Positions 41,608-49,630 of a stretch of DNA of 49,630 nt are shown here, piece after piece. Each line of letters begins with the position of its first letter. Position 1 is the first letter of the stretch. The notes under the pieces were generated by a model. It searched no databases, was not told where the DNA came from, and saw nothing but the letters and a program-made list of their open reading frames with translations. Source of the stretch: Silicimonas sp. (GTDB lineage: Bacteria > Pseudomonadota > Alphaproteobacteria > Rhodobacterales > Rhodobacteraceae). The position numbers and the translations under genes were made by a program. The stretch spans positions 1-49,630 of the forward strand of contig JAJDOD010000095.1 of assembly GCA_022340315.1 (NCBI GenBank), written 5' to 3'.

Positions 41608-41645
41608 AAATATCCCCAGGGGGTCCGGGGGACGGCGTCCCCCGG
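41608..41645. repeat. Hairpin element, right copy (inverted relative to left)
   Basis: Reverse complement reads GCCGGGGGACGCCGTCCCCCGGACCCCCTGGGGATATTT. Confidence 0.7.
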
Positions 41646-41681
41646 CGGGTCGCCGCGCCAGGCGCGGCGAAACCTGAAGGA

Positions 41682-42236
41682 TCAGGCCTCGACGGCCTTC
41701 ATGAAGCGATCCCGGATCACCACCGGGTCCATGGTGATCACCGGCATCTTGGCGTTGCCGCTCTCGCATTTCGAGACGATCACCGTCATCTCGCCAGCGT
41801 CCAGCGCTTCCTGCAGCACTTGGCCTGTCTCCTCGGCCCGGCACTCGATAACCCGTTCGCAGCCTGCCGCCTCGGCCATCTTCGCAAGCGAGGTCTTGCG
41901 CCCTGCATAGGTCGGCTGATCGCCGGTCGAGCCGTAGGAGCCGTTGTCGATGATCAAGAGGATGTAATTCGGTGCCACGTTGTTCGCGATGGTGGGCAGC
42001 GTGCCGAGGTTGGTCAGCACCGAGCCGTCGCCGTCGATCACGATGACCGGCTTTTTCTGCACCAGCGCCAGCCCCAGACCGATCGACGACGCAAGCCCCA
42101 TCGTTCCCAGCATGTAGAAATTGGTCGGCTGATCGTCGATGGCGTGCAATTCCTGGCTGGGAATGCCAATGTTGCAGATAACCAACTGGTCGCGAAGGAT
42201 CGGGGCGATCTCTTTCAGGATTTCAGAACGGATCAT
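41682..42236 (-). CDS. comE: Sulfopyruvate decarboxylase beta subunit-like ThDP enzyme
   Basis: MLGTMGLASSIGLGLALVQKKPVIVIDGDGSVLTNLGTLPTIA...NYILLIIDNGSYGSTGDQ ThDP-binding GDG..N motif. Phosphonopyruvate decarboxylase not excluded. Confidence 0.75.
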   Translation of the reverse strand: MIRSEILKEIAPILRDQLVICNIGIPSQELHAIDDQPTNFYMLGTMGLASSIGLGLALVQKKPVIVIDGDGSVLTNLGTLPTIANNVAPNYILLIIDNGSYGSTGDQPTYAGRKTSLAKMAEAAGCERVIECRAEETGQVLQEALDAGEMTVIVSKCESGNAKMPVITMDPVVIRDRFMKAVEA

Positions 42237-42739
42237 TGGTCGCCGTAGCCTCCCCAGAAATTGGCGTCGGTCAGGATCGCGACCGGCTTGTTGCACATGA
42301 AGGTATAGTCGAGGATGTTCGGTAGTTCGTCCGCATCCGACTGCTTGTGAAAGTGGTAGGTCGGAATCTTGAGTTCCGCGAGCAACGCCTTGGTATGTAC
42401 CGCCATTTCCACCTGGCAGGCGACCGGCTCGCGCAACTCGCCCCGGTACGAGATCAGCATCGGCAGCGGCATCCGGTAGTACTGAATCAGTGTCGCAAGC
42501 GTGTTGATCGTCACGCCGATGGCGGTGTTCTGCATGATGATGGCCGGCCTCGTGCCGCCCATCCACGCCCCGGCGCAAAGGCCCATGCCCTCGTCTTCCT
42601 TGTTCGAGGGAATGTGGAAAATGTCCGGGTGGCGGTCAATCTCGTCGATGACGCCGGCCAGCTGCTTGCAGGGCACGGTTGTGACGAATCCGATCTTCGC
42701 GGCGACCAGGTCCTCGGTGATTTTCTTGTCGATGCTCAT
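42233..42739 (-). CDS. comD: Sulfopyruvate decarboxylase alpha subunit-like ThDP enzyme
   Basis: GFVTTVPCKQLAGVIDEID...PSNKEDEGMGLCAGAWMGGTRPAIIMQNTAIGVTINTLATLI; overlaps beta by 4 nt; ORF trimmed to MSIDKK. Confidence 0.75.
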   Translation of the reverse strand: MSIDKKITEDLVAAKIGFVTTVPCKQLAGVIDEIDRHPDIFHIPSNKEDEGMGLCAGAWMGGTRPAIIMQNTAIGVTINTLATLIQYYRMPLPMLISYRGELREPVACQVEMAVHTKALLAELKIPTYHFHKQSDADELPNILDYTFMCNKPVAILTDANFWGGYGDQ

Positions 42740-42749
42740 GGGCGCTCCT

Positions 42750-43715
42750 TCAGGGCACGAGAACGATTTTCGGCGCGGCAACCTTGCCGGCACGGATGTC
42801 TTGGAAGGCGCGGTGGCCCTCGGAAAGCGGGCGTTCCTCGATCCAGTCCAGTGGTCCAAGCCGCCCGTCGAAGATCGCCGCTGCGGTGTCGCGGAAATCC
42901 TTGTAGGTATAGGTGTAGGTGCCGATGAAGGTCACCTCCTGCAAAGTGAAGCGGCGCACATCCAGCCCCGGCTCGCCACCGCCCAGCCCGATATGCATGA
43001 TGACACCACCCGGCACCGCGGCGGACGACGCCGTTTCCCGCGTCGCTGTGAACCCCACGCCGTCGATCACGAGGTCATAGCTGTCGGGTGCATCGAGTTC
43101 CGCCAGAACCTTCAGTCCGCAACGATCCATGAGAAACCTGCGCCGCATCTCGTTCGGCTCGGTCACGGTGATGTCGGTGATCCCCATCGCGGCCGCTGAC
43201 AGCGCCGCGCCCAGCCCGATCGGGCCACCGCCGATCACCAGCGTCTTCGGGGCCTCGACCCAGCCGGCCTCCAGCCCCAGCCGTACCGCGTGCCAGCCGC
43301 AGGCGAGAGGCTCGGCCAGCGAGGCCTTGGCGGGGTCAACCCCGTCGGGCACCACGATCAGGTTCTCTTCCCGCATCACCGCGGCCTCGGCAAACGAGCC
43401 CTGGCGCGGCAGGATCGACATGATCGAGCGCTCGCGGCAGATATTCTCGCGCCCCGCCACGCAGGCAGGGCAGGTGCCGCATGTGACCATCGGGTTGATG
43501 GTGACGCGGCGTCCGTCGGCCGTCACCCCGCAGGCTTCGTGGCCGAGGATCATCGGCGGGACCCGGCGCGGATCGTGTCCGAGATAGGAGTGCATGTCCG
43601 AGCCGCAAATCCCGACACGCTCGATGCGGATCAGCGCATCGCCCGGCTGGGGGTCGGGGTCGGCGAAGTCCTGGTAGATCAGCTCCTCCGGCCCGGTATA
43701 CACAAGCGCCTTCAT
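42750..43715 (-). CDS. Zn-dependent alcohol dehydrogenase (candidate sulfolactate/dihydroxypropanesulfonate dehydrogenase)
   Basis: ERVGICGSDMHSYLGHDPRRVPPMILGHEACG, CGTCPACVAGRENICRERSIMSI. Confidence 0.82.
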   Translation of the reverse strand: MKALVYTGPEELIYQDFADPDPQPGDALIRIERVGICGSDMHSYLGHDPRRVPPMILGHEACGVTADGRRVTINPMVTCGTCPACVAGRENICRERSIMSILPRQGSFAEAAVMREENLIVVPDGVDPAKASLAEPLACGWHAVRLGLEAGWVEAPKTLVIGGGPIGLGAALSAAAMGITDITVTEPNEMRRRFLMDRCGLKVLAELDAPDSYDLVIDGVGFTATRETASSAAVPGGVIMHIGLGGGEPGLDVRRFTLQEVTFIGTYTYTYKDFRDTAAAIFDGRLGPLDWIEERPLSEGHRAFQDIRAGKVAAPKIVLVP

Positions 43716-43754
43716 CGTTCTTCTTCCCTCAATGTCACCGGATACCGGGCGGCT

Positions 43755-45059
43755 TCACCCGTCCGCGCTCAGATCGAAGTTCACGCCGGGGAAATACTTC
43801 GCCAGCCGCACATCCGCCGTCCGCGCATGCCCCTCCATCCCTTCCAGCCGCGAAATCCGCGCCGTCGCTTCCGCCACCGGCCGCGATCCATCGCGCGTGG
43901 CCCGCTGCCAGGTCACGATCTTCATGAACTTGTGCACCGAAAGCCCGCCCGTGTACTTGGCCGCACCGGAAGTGGGCAACACGTGGTTGGTGCCCGAGGC
44001 CTTGTCGCCGAAAGCGACCGTGGTCTCCTCCCCGAGGAAAAGCGAGCCATAACAGGTCAGCCGCGAAAGCCACCAGTCGAGGTCGGCGGCCTGTACCGTC
44101 AGGTGCTCGGGCGCATAGGCGTCCGAGGTCGCCGCCATCTCCTCGCGGTCGGCGCAGAGGATCACCTCGGCATAGTCGCGCCATGCCTTGGTGGCATTGT
44201 CGCGGTTCACCTCTGGCAGATCGTCGATCAGTTCGGGCACGCGCTCCATGACGGCCTCGGCCAGTTCGCGGGTATCGGTCACAAGCCAGACTGGCGAGTT
44301 GTAACCATGCTCGGCCTGTCCCACCAGGTCCGTTGCCACGATCTCGGCGTCCGCGTCCTTGTCCGCCAGGATCAGGCTGTCGGTCGGTCCCGCGATCATG
44401 TCGATGCCGACCTGTCCGAAGAGAATGCGCTTGGCCTCCGCCACGAACTGGTTGCCAGGACCGACAAGGATGTTTGCCTTGGGCAGACCGAACAGGCCAT
44501 AGGCCATCGCGGCCACGCCTTGAACGCCACCCATCGACAGGATGGTGTCGGCGCCACAGATATGTGCTGCATAGATGATCGCCGGAGCGATGCCTTCGCC
44601 CGGACGTGGCGGCGAGCAGGCGGTGACATGCGACACACCCGCGACCTTTGCCGTGGTCACCGTCATGATCGCGCTGGCGACATGACTGTATCGGCCTCCC
44701 GGCACATAGGCGCCCGCGGCATGAACGGGGATGGTCTTCTGCCCGGCGACAAGACCCGGCACGACCTCGAGCTCGGTGTCGATCAGCGTCGAACGCTGCG
44801 CCTCGGCGAAACGGCGCACGTTGTCGGCTGCAAAACGGATGTCGGCCTTCAGTCGCTCGGGCACGGCCGCGATGGCCGCGTCGATGTCCTCCTGGGTAAG
44901 GATCACGTTGCCCTCGTAGCCGTCGAACTTGGCAGCATACTCCAGCGCCGCGTCGTCTCCGCGTGCCTCGATATCGGCGAGGATGCCTTTCACCGTCGCA
45001 TGGACGTCCGAGGCGTCCGACTTCGAGGTGAGCGTTGCTTTTTTCAAGTATTCGGGCAT
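43755..45059 (-). CDS. hpsN: Histidinol dehydrogenase-family enzyme, probable sulfopropanediol 3-dehydrogenase
   Basis: HVASAIMTVTTAKVAGV, GPGNQFVAEAKRILFGQVGIDMIAGPTDSLILAD, AYAPEHLTVQ, SGTNHVLPTSGAAKYTGGLSVHKF; neighbours ComDE-like genes. Confidence 0.78.
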   Translation of the reverse strand: MPEYLKKATLTSKSDASDVHATVKGILADIEARGDDAALEYAAKFDGYEGNVILTQEDIDAAIAAVPERLKADIRFAADNVRRFAEAQRSTLIDTELEVVPGLVAGQKTIPVHAAGAYVPGGRYSHVASAIMTVTTAKVAGVSHVTACSPPRPGEGIAPAIIYAAHICGADTILSMGGVQGVAAMAYGLFGLPKANILVGPGNQFVAEAKRILFGQVGIDMIAGPTDSLILADKDADAEIVATDLVGQAEHGYNSPVWLVTDTRELAEAVMERVPELIDDLPEVNRDNATKAWRDYAEVILCADREEMAATSDAYAPEHLTVQAADLDWWLSRLTCYGSLFLGEETTVAFGDKASGTNHVLPTSGAAKYTGGLSVHKFMKIVTWQRATRDGSRPVAEATARISRLEGMEGHARTADVRLAKYFPGVNFDLSADG

Positions 45060-45088
45060 GGACGGCCTCCCCAGTTTCACGATTCTCT

Positions 45089-45102
45089 TGTAAGCGCTTA
45101 CA
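45089..45102. promoter_or_regulatory. LacI-type operator
   Basis: Perfect 14-bp palindrome TGTAAGCGCTTACA between divergent hpsN-like and lacI genes. Confidence 0.8.
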
Positions 45103-45137
45103 TCCCTCAATACAAGGAGTTTCGAGGAGGCGATGAG

Positions 45138-46142
45138 ATGCCGCGAACACCAACGCTTGAAGACGTCGCCACGCGGGCGGGCGTTTCGACCGCGACGGTT
45201 TCGCGCTGCCTGAACATGCCCGAAAAGGTGGTCGAAGCAACGCGCCAGCGGGTCATGGAAGCAGTGGAAGCACTTGGTTACGCGCCAAACTTCAGCGCGC
45301 GCGCCCTCGTCGCGAAGCGTACGCTGACCATCGGGGCGGTCATCCCGACGATGGAGAATGCGATCTTCGCGGAAGGCATCCAGGCGTTCCAGGATATCTT
45401 GCAGGCCGCGGGCTACACGTTGCTGATCGCCAGTTCGGGTTACGATCCTGCGACCGAGGCGGAAGCGATTCGCACGCTGGTCGCACGCGGAGCCGACGGT
45501 CTTCTGCTCATCGGGTTCGACCGCGACCCGGCGCTCTACTCATTTCTCGACAAGCAAGGCATCCCCGCCGTCGTCGCCTGGGCCTACGACGCCGCTGGCC
45601 CGCTGGTCTCGGTCGGGTTCGACAGCCGCGCCGCAATGCACCATCTTGCGTGCCATGCCATCGGACTTGGCCACCGCCACATCGGCATGATCAGCGCCCG
45701 GCAGTCAGGGAACGATCGTGCCCGCGCGCGTGTTGAGGGCGTGACCGAGGCGATGCGAGATGCGGGCCTCGGTGCGCCTGTCCTTGAGGAAACCGACTAT
45801 GGCATCGAGGAAGGCGCGGCGGCTTTTTCCAGGCTGCTTGACCGCGATCCGGCACTCACGCTTGTCATGTGTGGCAACGATGTCCTCGCCGCTGGCGCGA
45901 CACGGCAGGCGGAACAGCATGGACTTTCCGTCCCCCGCGATATCTCGCTGACAGGTTTCGACGACCTGGAACTCGCCCGTCTCGTCACACCTGCGCTGAC
46001 CACCGTCCGCGTGCCGCACCGCGCTATGGGCGAAGCCGCTGCGCGCACCATCCTGGCGGCGCTTGCCGGCGAGACGCCGAGCGCACGCCTCTTGCCGACC
46101 GATATCAAGCTGCGAGAGAGCCTTGGCCCGCCTCGCGCCTGA
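45138..46142 (+). CDS. LacI-family transcriptional regulator
   Basis: PTLEDVATRAGVSTATVSRCLNMPEKVVEATRQRVMEAVEALGYAPN HTH. Confidence 0.92.
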   Translation: MPRTPTLEDVATRAGVSTATVSRCLNMPEKVVEATRQRVMEAVEALGYAPNFSARALVAKRTLTIGAVIPTMENAIFAEGIQAFQDILQAAGYTLLIASSGYDPATEAEAIRTLVARGADGLLLIGFDRDPALYSFLDKQGIPAVVAWAYDAAGPLVSVGFDSRAAMHHLACHAIGLGHRHIGMISARQSGNDRARARVEGVTEAMRDAGLGAPVLEETDYGIEEGAAAFSRLLDRDPALTLVMCGNDVLAAGATRQAEQHGLSVPRDISLTGFDDLELARLVTPALTTVRVPHRAMGEAAARTILAALAGETPSARLLPTDIKLRESLGPPRA

Positions 46143-46331
46143 CTGTCGTGCCGATCTGGCTGCCCGTTGAAAATCCCGTGTGGCCAGCTGCCAAGACAGA
46201 ATCCCCGGAAAGGCTGTTCGGACAATTCCTGACCGGCCTTCACCAAACCTTCACGCCTCCCGCCCCAGGATAGGGGTGGGAGGACGGGGGCTTTACGAAA
46301 TATTCGCGTTAACGATTCGTTAGCCAGTGTA

Positions 46332-47393
46332 TCAAAGCAGCCGCGCCTCGGTTGCAGCGTCGAAGAACATCACACGGCTTGCGTCGTAGCCGACGCGCAC
46401 TTCCGTGCCAGCCTTGATCGCGTCGTCTCCCTTGCTCTCGATAACCAAAGCTTCGCCCGTCGGCGTCGAGAGATACTCATAGGCCACGCCGCCCAATTGC
46501 TCGGTGATGTCCACTTTCAGGGGGGAAGCTTCGTGGCTCAGCGTCGCTTCCTGCGGGCGGATGCCAACGATAACATCTGTGCCCGCCGCCGGCAGAGCAA
46601 CCGAGGTCGGGATAACCTCACCGCCCAGCGCGGCCACTTCGACGCCACCTTCCGTGACAGTGCCTTTGAGAAAGTTCATCGACGGCGACCCGATGAAACC
46701 CGCCACGAAACGGTTGTCGGGGTTGCGGTAAAGCTCCATCGGCGCGCCCACCTGTTCGATCCGACCCGCCCGCAGCACCACGATCTTGTCAGCCAGAGTC
46801 ATCGCCTCCACCTGGTCGTGGGTGACGTAGATCATCGTCGTGCCAAGCTCGTTGTGCAGTCGTGCAATCTCGACACGCATATCGACGCGCAACTCGGCAT
46901 CGAGGTTCGACAGCGGCTCGTCGAAAAGAAACACCTCCGGTCCACGCACGATCGCACGCCCAATGGCCACCCTCTGCCTCTGGCCGCCCGAAAGCGCGGC
47001 TGGCTTGCGCGCAAGATAGTCGTCGAGCTTCAGAATTCGGCTCGCTTCCGAAACCTTACGCTTGATCTCGTCCTTCGGATGCCCAGTCATTTTCAGCCCG
47101 AACCCCATGTTTTCCTCTACCGTCATATGCGGGTAGAGCGCATAGGTCTGGAACACCATGGCCACGCCACGTTCGGCGGGATCGACATGGGTCACGTTGC
47201 GGTCGCCGATGCTGATCTTGCCGTCGCTGGTTTCCTCCAGCCCTGCAACCATCCGAAGCAGCGTGGACTTGCCGCAGCCCGAGGGGCCGACGAAGACGCA
47301 GAACTCCCCATCTTCGATATCGAGGTCCACACCGTGGATTACCTGAACATCGCCGTAGCGCTTGATCACCTTTTCGAGCGTGACGCCTGACAT
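46332..47393 (-). CDS. Sugar ABC transporter ATP-binding protein (UgpC/MsmK type)
   Basis: [44 protein letters not shown] domain. Confidence 0.92.
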   Translation of the reverse strand: MSGVTLEKVIKRYGDVQVIHGVDLDIEDGEFCVFVGPSGCGKSTLLRMVAGLEETSDGKISIGDRNVTHVDPAERGVAMVFQTYALYPHMTVEENMGFGLKMTGHPKDEIKRKVSEASRILKLDDYLARKPAALSGGQRQRVAIGRAIVRGPEVFLFDEPLSNLDAELRVDMRVEIARLHNELGTTMIYVTHDQVEAMTLADKIVVLRAGRIEQVGAPMELYRNPDNRFVAGFIGSPSMNFLKGTVTEGGVEVAALGGEVIPTSVALPAAGTDVIVGIRPQEATLSHEASPLKVDITEQLGGVAYEYLSTPTGEALVIESKGDDAIKAGTEVRVGYDASRVMFFDAATEARLL

Positions 47394-47411
47394 ATTTCTT
47401 CGTCCCTTCCG

Positions 47412-48200
47412 TTATGCAAGGTGCCAGGACGACGCCTGGTCACCGATGTCGCGAGCTGTTCTGAGCAGTCTTTCGCGGAAGGCCTGCAGGCCTTCCGTGT
47501 TCTGTCTTGCGGTCGACGTTGCGACCGAGAGGGCGCCGATCACCCGTCCCTTCGAAATGAAGATCGGCGCCGCGATCGAATTGATGCCTTCCTCGTGTTC
47601 TTCCCGGTCGAAGGCGATGCCCTCGCGCCGGACCTCCGCGATCTCCTCAAGCAGCGTGTCGGGCGACCGGTGCGTGGCACGCGTGTAGGGAAAGAACGAT
47701 TGCTGCTGCAGAACGACCTCAAGCTGCTGCGGCGGAAGGAACGCCAGCATCGCCTTGCCCACGCCGGTGCAATAGGCAGGCGCGACCTTGCCGACCTGCG
47801 CCAGCGTCTCGAATCGGTCGGTTGCCTTCAACTTGTCAACGAAGATCACCTGCCCGTTGTCGAGCTGTGCCAGGTGCACGCTTTCTCCCGACTCGGAGGC
47901 GAGTCGCTCCAGAAACGGCCGCGCAACCGGCGCGAGCGAGGCATGCTCCCATGCGGTATGGGCCAGCCGGATCAGCCGCAGCCCCAGCGTATACGTGCCG
48001 GTATCGTGGTCATGCGCAACCAGGTTCTGGTTCGTCAAAGTCTGCAAAAGCCGGTATAGTGTGGCCTTCGGATAGTGGGAATTCTCCTGCAATTCCGAAA
48101 ACTTGACCGGGCGCTCGAAGGCTGCAACAGCCTCGAGCACTTCAAGCGCCTTTCCCACGGTGCCGTCCGATCGGCCAAGATCGTTCCCGCGTGCGTTCAC
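47412..48200 (-). CDS. IclR-family transcriptional regulator
   Basis: ALEVLEAVAAFERPVKFSELQENSHYPKATLYRLLQTLTNQNLVAHD; effector domain YCTGVGKAMLAFL. Confidence 0.9.
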   Translation of the reverse strand: MNARGNDLGRSDGTVGKALEVLEAVAAFERPVKFSELQENSHYPKATLYRLLQTLTNQNLVAHDHDTGTYTLGLRLIRLAHTAWEHASLAPVARPFLERLASESGESVHLAQLDNGQVIFVDKLKATDRFETLAQVGKVAPAYCTGVGKAMLAFLPPQQLEVVLQQQSFFPYTRATHRSPDTLLEEIAEVRREGIAFDREEHEEGINSIAAPIFISKGRVIGALSVATSTARQNTEGLQAFRERLLRTARDIGDQASSWHLA

Positions 48201-48338
48201 CGCCAGTTTCCTCCCATTGCAGACCCGTTCGGAAAACGAGACTGTTGACTTTCATAAACGCATTCGGCATGAATTTCAATATCTGGTACTCAGTTTCAAA
48301 TACTGGAACCAAAAAATAGGAACTCAGGGAGGACACCA

Positions 48339-49577
48339 ATGTTCCGCAAACTCAACCTGTCGCTCGCGGCGCTGGCCGCTGGCGCGGCTCTTTCGTCGTC
48401 AGCATTCGCCGGTGATCTGGTCATCAACTTTGATGACCTCAACCCTGGTCCCAAGGGCGCCTTCGATGCCGCCGTTGCGAAGTTCCAGGAAGAAAACCCG
48501 GACATCAACGTGATCGCCAACAACAACGACCGCGAGGCGCACAAGACCGCGATCCGCAACTTCCTCACCGCCGACGCACCCGACGTGACGTCCTGGTACC
48601 CGGGCAACCGCATGGGGCCCTTCGTTGATGCCGGCCTCTTTCAGCCGGTAGACGATGTCTGGGAAGCCAACGGCTTCAACGAGGACCTGGCAGCCATCAA
48701 GGCCACGATGACCCGCGACGGCAAGATCTGGGGCGTTCCCTATACCTACTACCAGTGGGGCATCTACTACCGGAAAGACATCTTCGACCTGCTCGAGATG
48801 GAAGAGTTCGAAACCTGGGACGACATGCTCGCAGGTTGCGCCAAGATGAAGGAAAACGGCGTGACGCCGTTCACCATCGGCACCAAGTTCCTCTGGCCCG
48901 CCGGCGGGGTGTTCGACTACCTGAACCTGCGCACCAATGGCTACGACGTACACAACGCGCTGACCGCCGGTGAAATCAAGTACACCGATCCGCGCATCGT
49001 CAAGACGATGGACAACTGGGAAACGTTGATCAACGAGTGCGGCTGGGTCGACAACCACGCCTCGATGAGCTGGCAGGATGCCATCGCGCCCTTCGCCAAC
49101 GGCGACGCGGCGATGTATGTGATGGGCAACTTCGCCGTCGACGGCTTCAAGAACGCCGGTCTCACCGACGAGCAGATCGACTTCATGCCGTTCCCGAACA
49201 TCGACCCGAACGTGCCGCTCGCTGAAGAAGCCCCGGCCGACGCGTTCTTCATCCCGACCAACGCCAAGAACGTCGAGGACGCCAAGAAATGGCTCGCCTT
49301 CGTCGCGCGCCCGGATGTGCAGACCGAATGGAACAAGGCCATCGGCCAGCTTCCGATCAATGCCAAGGCCGAGATCTCGGATGACAAGTTCATCCAGCAG
49401 GGCTTCGCACTCCTGAACTCCGCCACCGGCATCGCGCAGTTCTACGACCGCGACGCCCCGGCCGAGATGGCCAAGGCCGGCATGGAAGGCTTCCAGAGGT
49501 TCATGCTTGATCCGTCCACCAAGATGGAAGTTCTCGAGCGCCTCGACGAAGTTGCGGCTGACGTCTACGCGAAGTGA
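48339..49577 (+). CDS. Sugar ABC transporter substrate-binding protein
   Basis: Signal peptide FRKLNLSLAALAAGAALSSSAFAGDLVINFDD; family-1 extracellular solute-binding protein; permeases presumably beyond right edge. Confidence 0.88.
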   Translation: MFRKLNLSLAALAAGAALSSSAFAGDLVINFDDLNPGPKGAFDAAVAKFQEENPDINVIANNNDREAHKTAIRNFLTADAPDVTSWYPGNRMGPFVDAGLFQPVDDVWEANGFNEDLAAIKATMTRDGKIWGVPYTYYQWGIYYRKDIFDLLEMEEFETWDDMLAGCAKMKENGVTPFTIGTKFLWPAGGVFDYLNLRTNGYDVHNALTAGEIKYTDPRIVKTMDNWETLINECGWVDNHASMSWQDAIAPFANGDAAMYVMGNFAVDGFKNAGLTDEQIDFMPFPNIDPNVPLAEEAPADAFFIPTNAKNVEDAKKWLAFVARPDVQTEWNKAIGQLPINAKAEISDDKFIQQGFALLNSATGIAQFYDRDAPAEMAKAGMEGFQRFMLDPSTKMEVLERLDEVAADVYAK

Positions 49578-49630
49578 TCGACGACAAGGGCAGGGGCCGG
49601 CCAGACCGGCCTCTGCGCATTATTGGCCCG

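Noticed and set aside
45060-45110. Upstream TTG start for the HpsN-like protein
   Set aside because: Would place the perfect LacI operator inside the coding region; ATG at 45059 fits better.
43290-45137. N-terminal extension of the 950-aa plus-strand ORF
   Set aside because: Only the last part from 45138 is LacI; the upstream part is antisense to the Zn-ADH and hpsN-like genes.
43735-45240. 501-aa minus-strand ORF
   Set aside because: Alternative frame over hpsN; Arg/Gly-rich without domain features.

Overview
High-GC window that looks alphaproteobacterial (Rhodobacteraceae/Roseobacter-like by gene content; taxonomy is inference). It is dense in catabolic modules: (1) homogentisate pathway fahA-maiA-hmgA with a divergent MarR regulator and palindromic operators; (2) a long minus-strand aromatic block, gntR - LigM-like O-demethylase - TRAP dctPQM - extradiol dioxygenase - pobA - pcaH - pcaG, divergent from ALDH - flavin monooxygenase - SDR - APH-type kinase - dxr; (3) an idonate/sorbitol-type dehydrogenase and LysR; (4) a polyol (mannitol/sorbitol) ABC operon with LacI regulator and operators; (5) two tandem, diverged Ser/Thr protein kinases, one with a TM segment plus PDZ-like C-terminus and one tail-anchored; (6) IclR - GMC oxidoreductase - TerC - TRAP; (7) a sulfotransferase-like gene bracketed by inverted copies of one hairpin element; (8) a probable dihydroxypropanesulfonate/sulfolactate module (ComDE-like, Zn-ADH, HpsN-like) with a LacI regulator and a perfect operator; (9) the edge of a second sugar ABC system with IclR. 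The left edge shows two truncated gene remnants (LysR C-terminal part and ABC ATPase TOBE domain) meeting at about nt 145. No tRNA, rRNA, CRISPR or transposase was recognised. The best candidates for something undescribed are the kinase pair, the stray dxr in a catabolic locus, the mixed intradiol/extradiol operon, and the stacked hairpins between dctP and dctQ. All family calls are by eye, with no database search.
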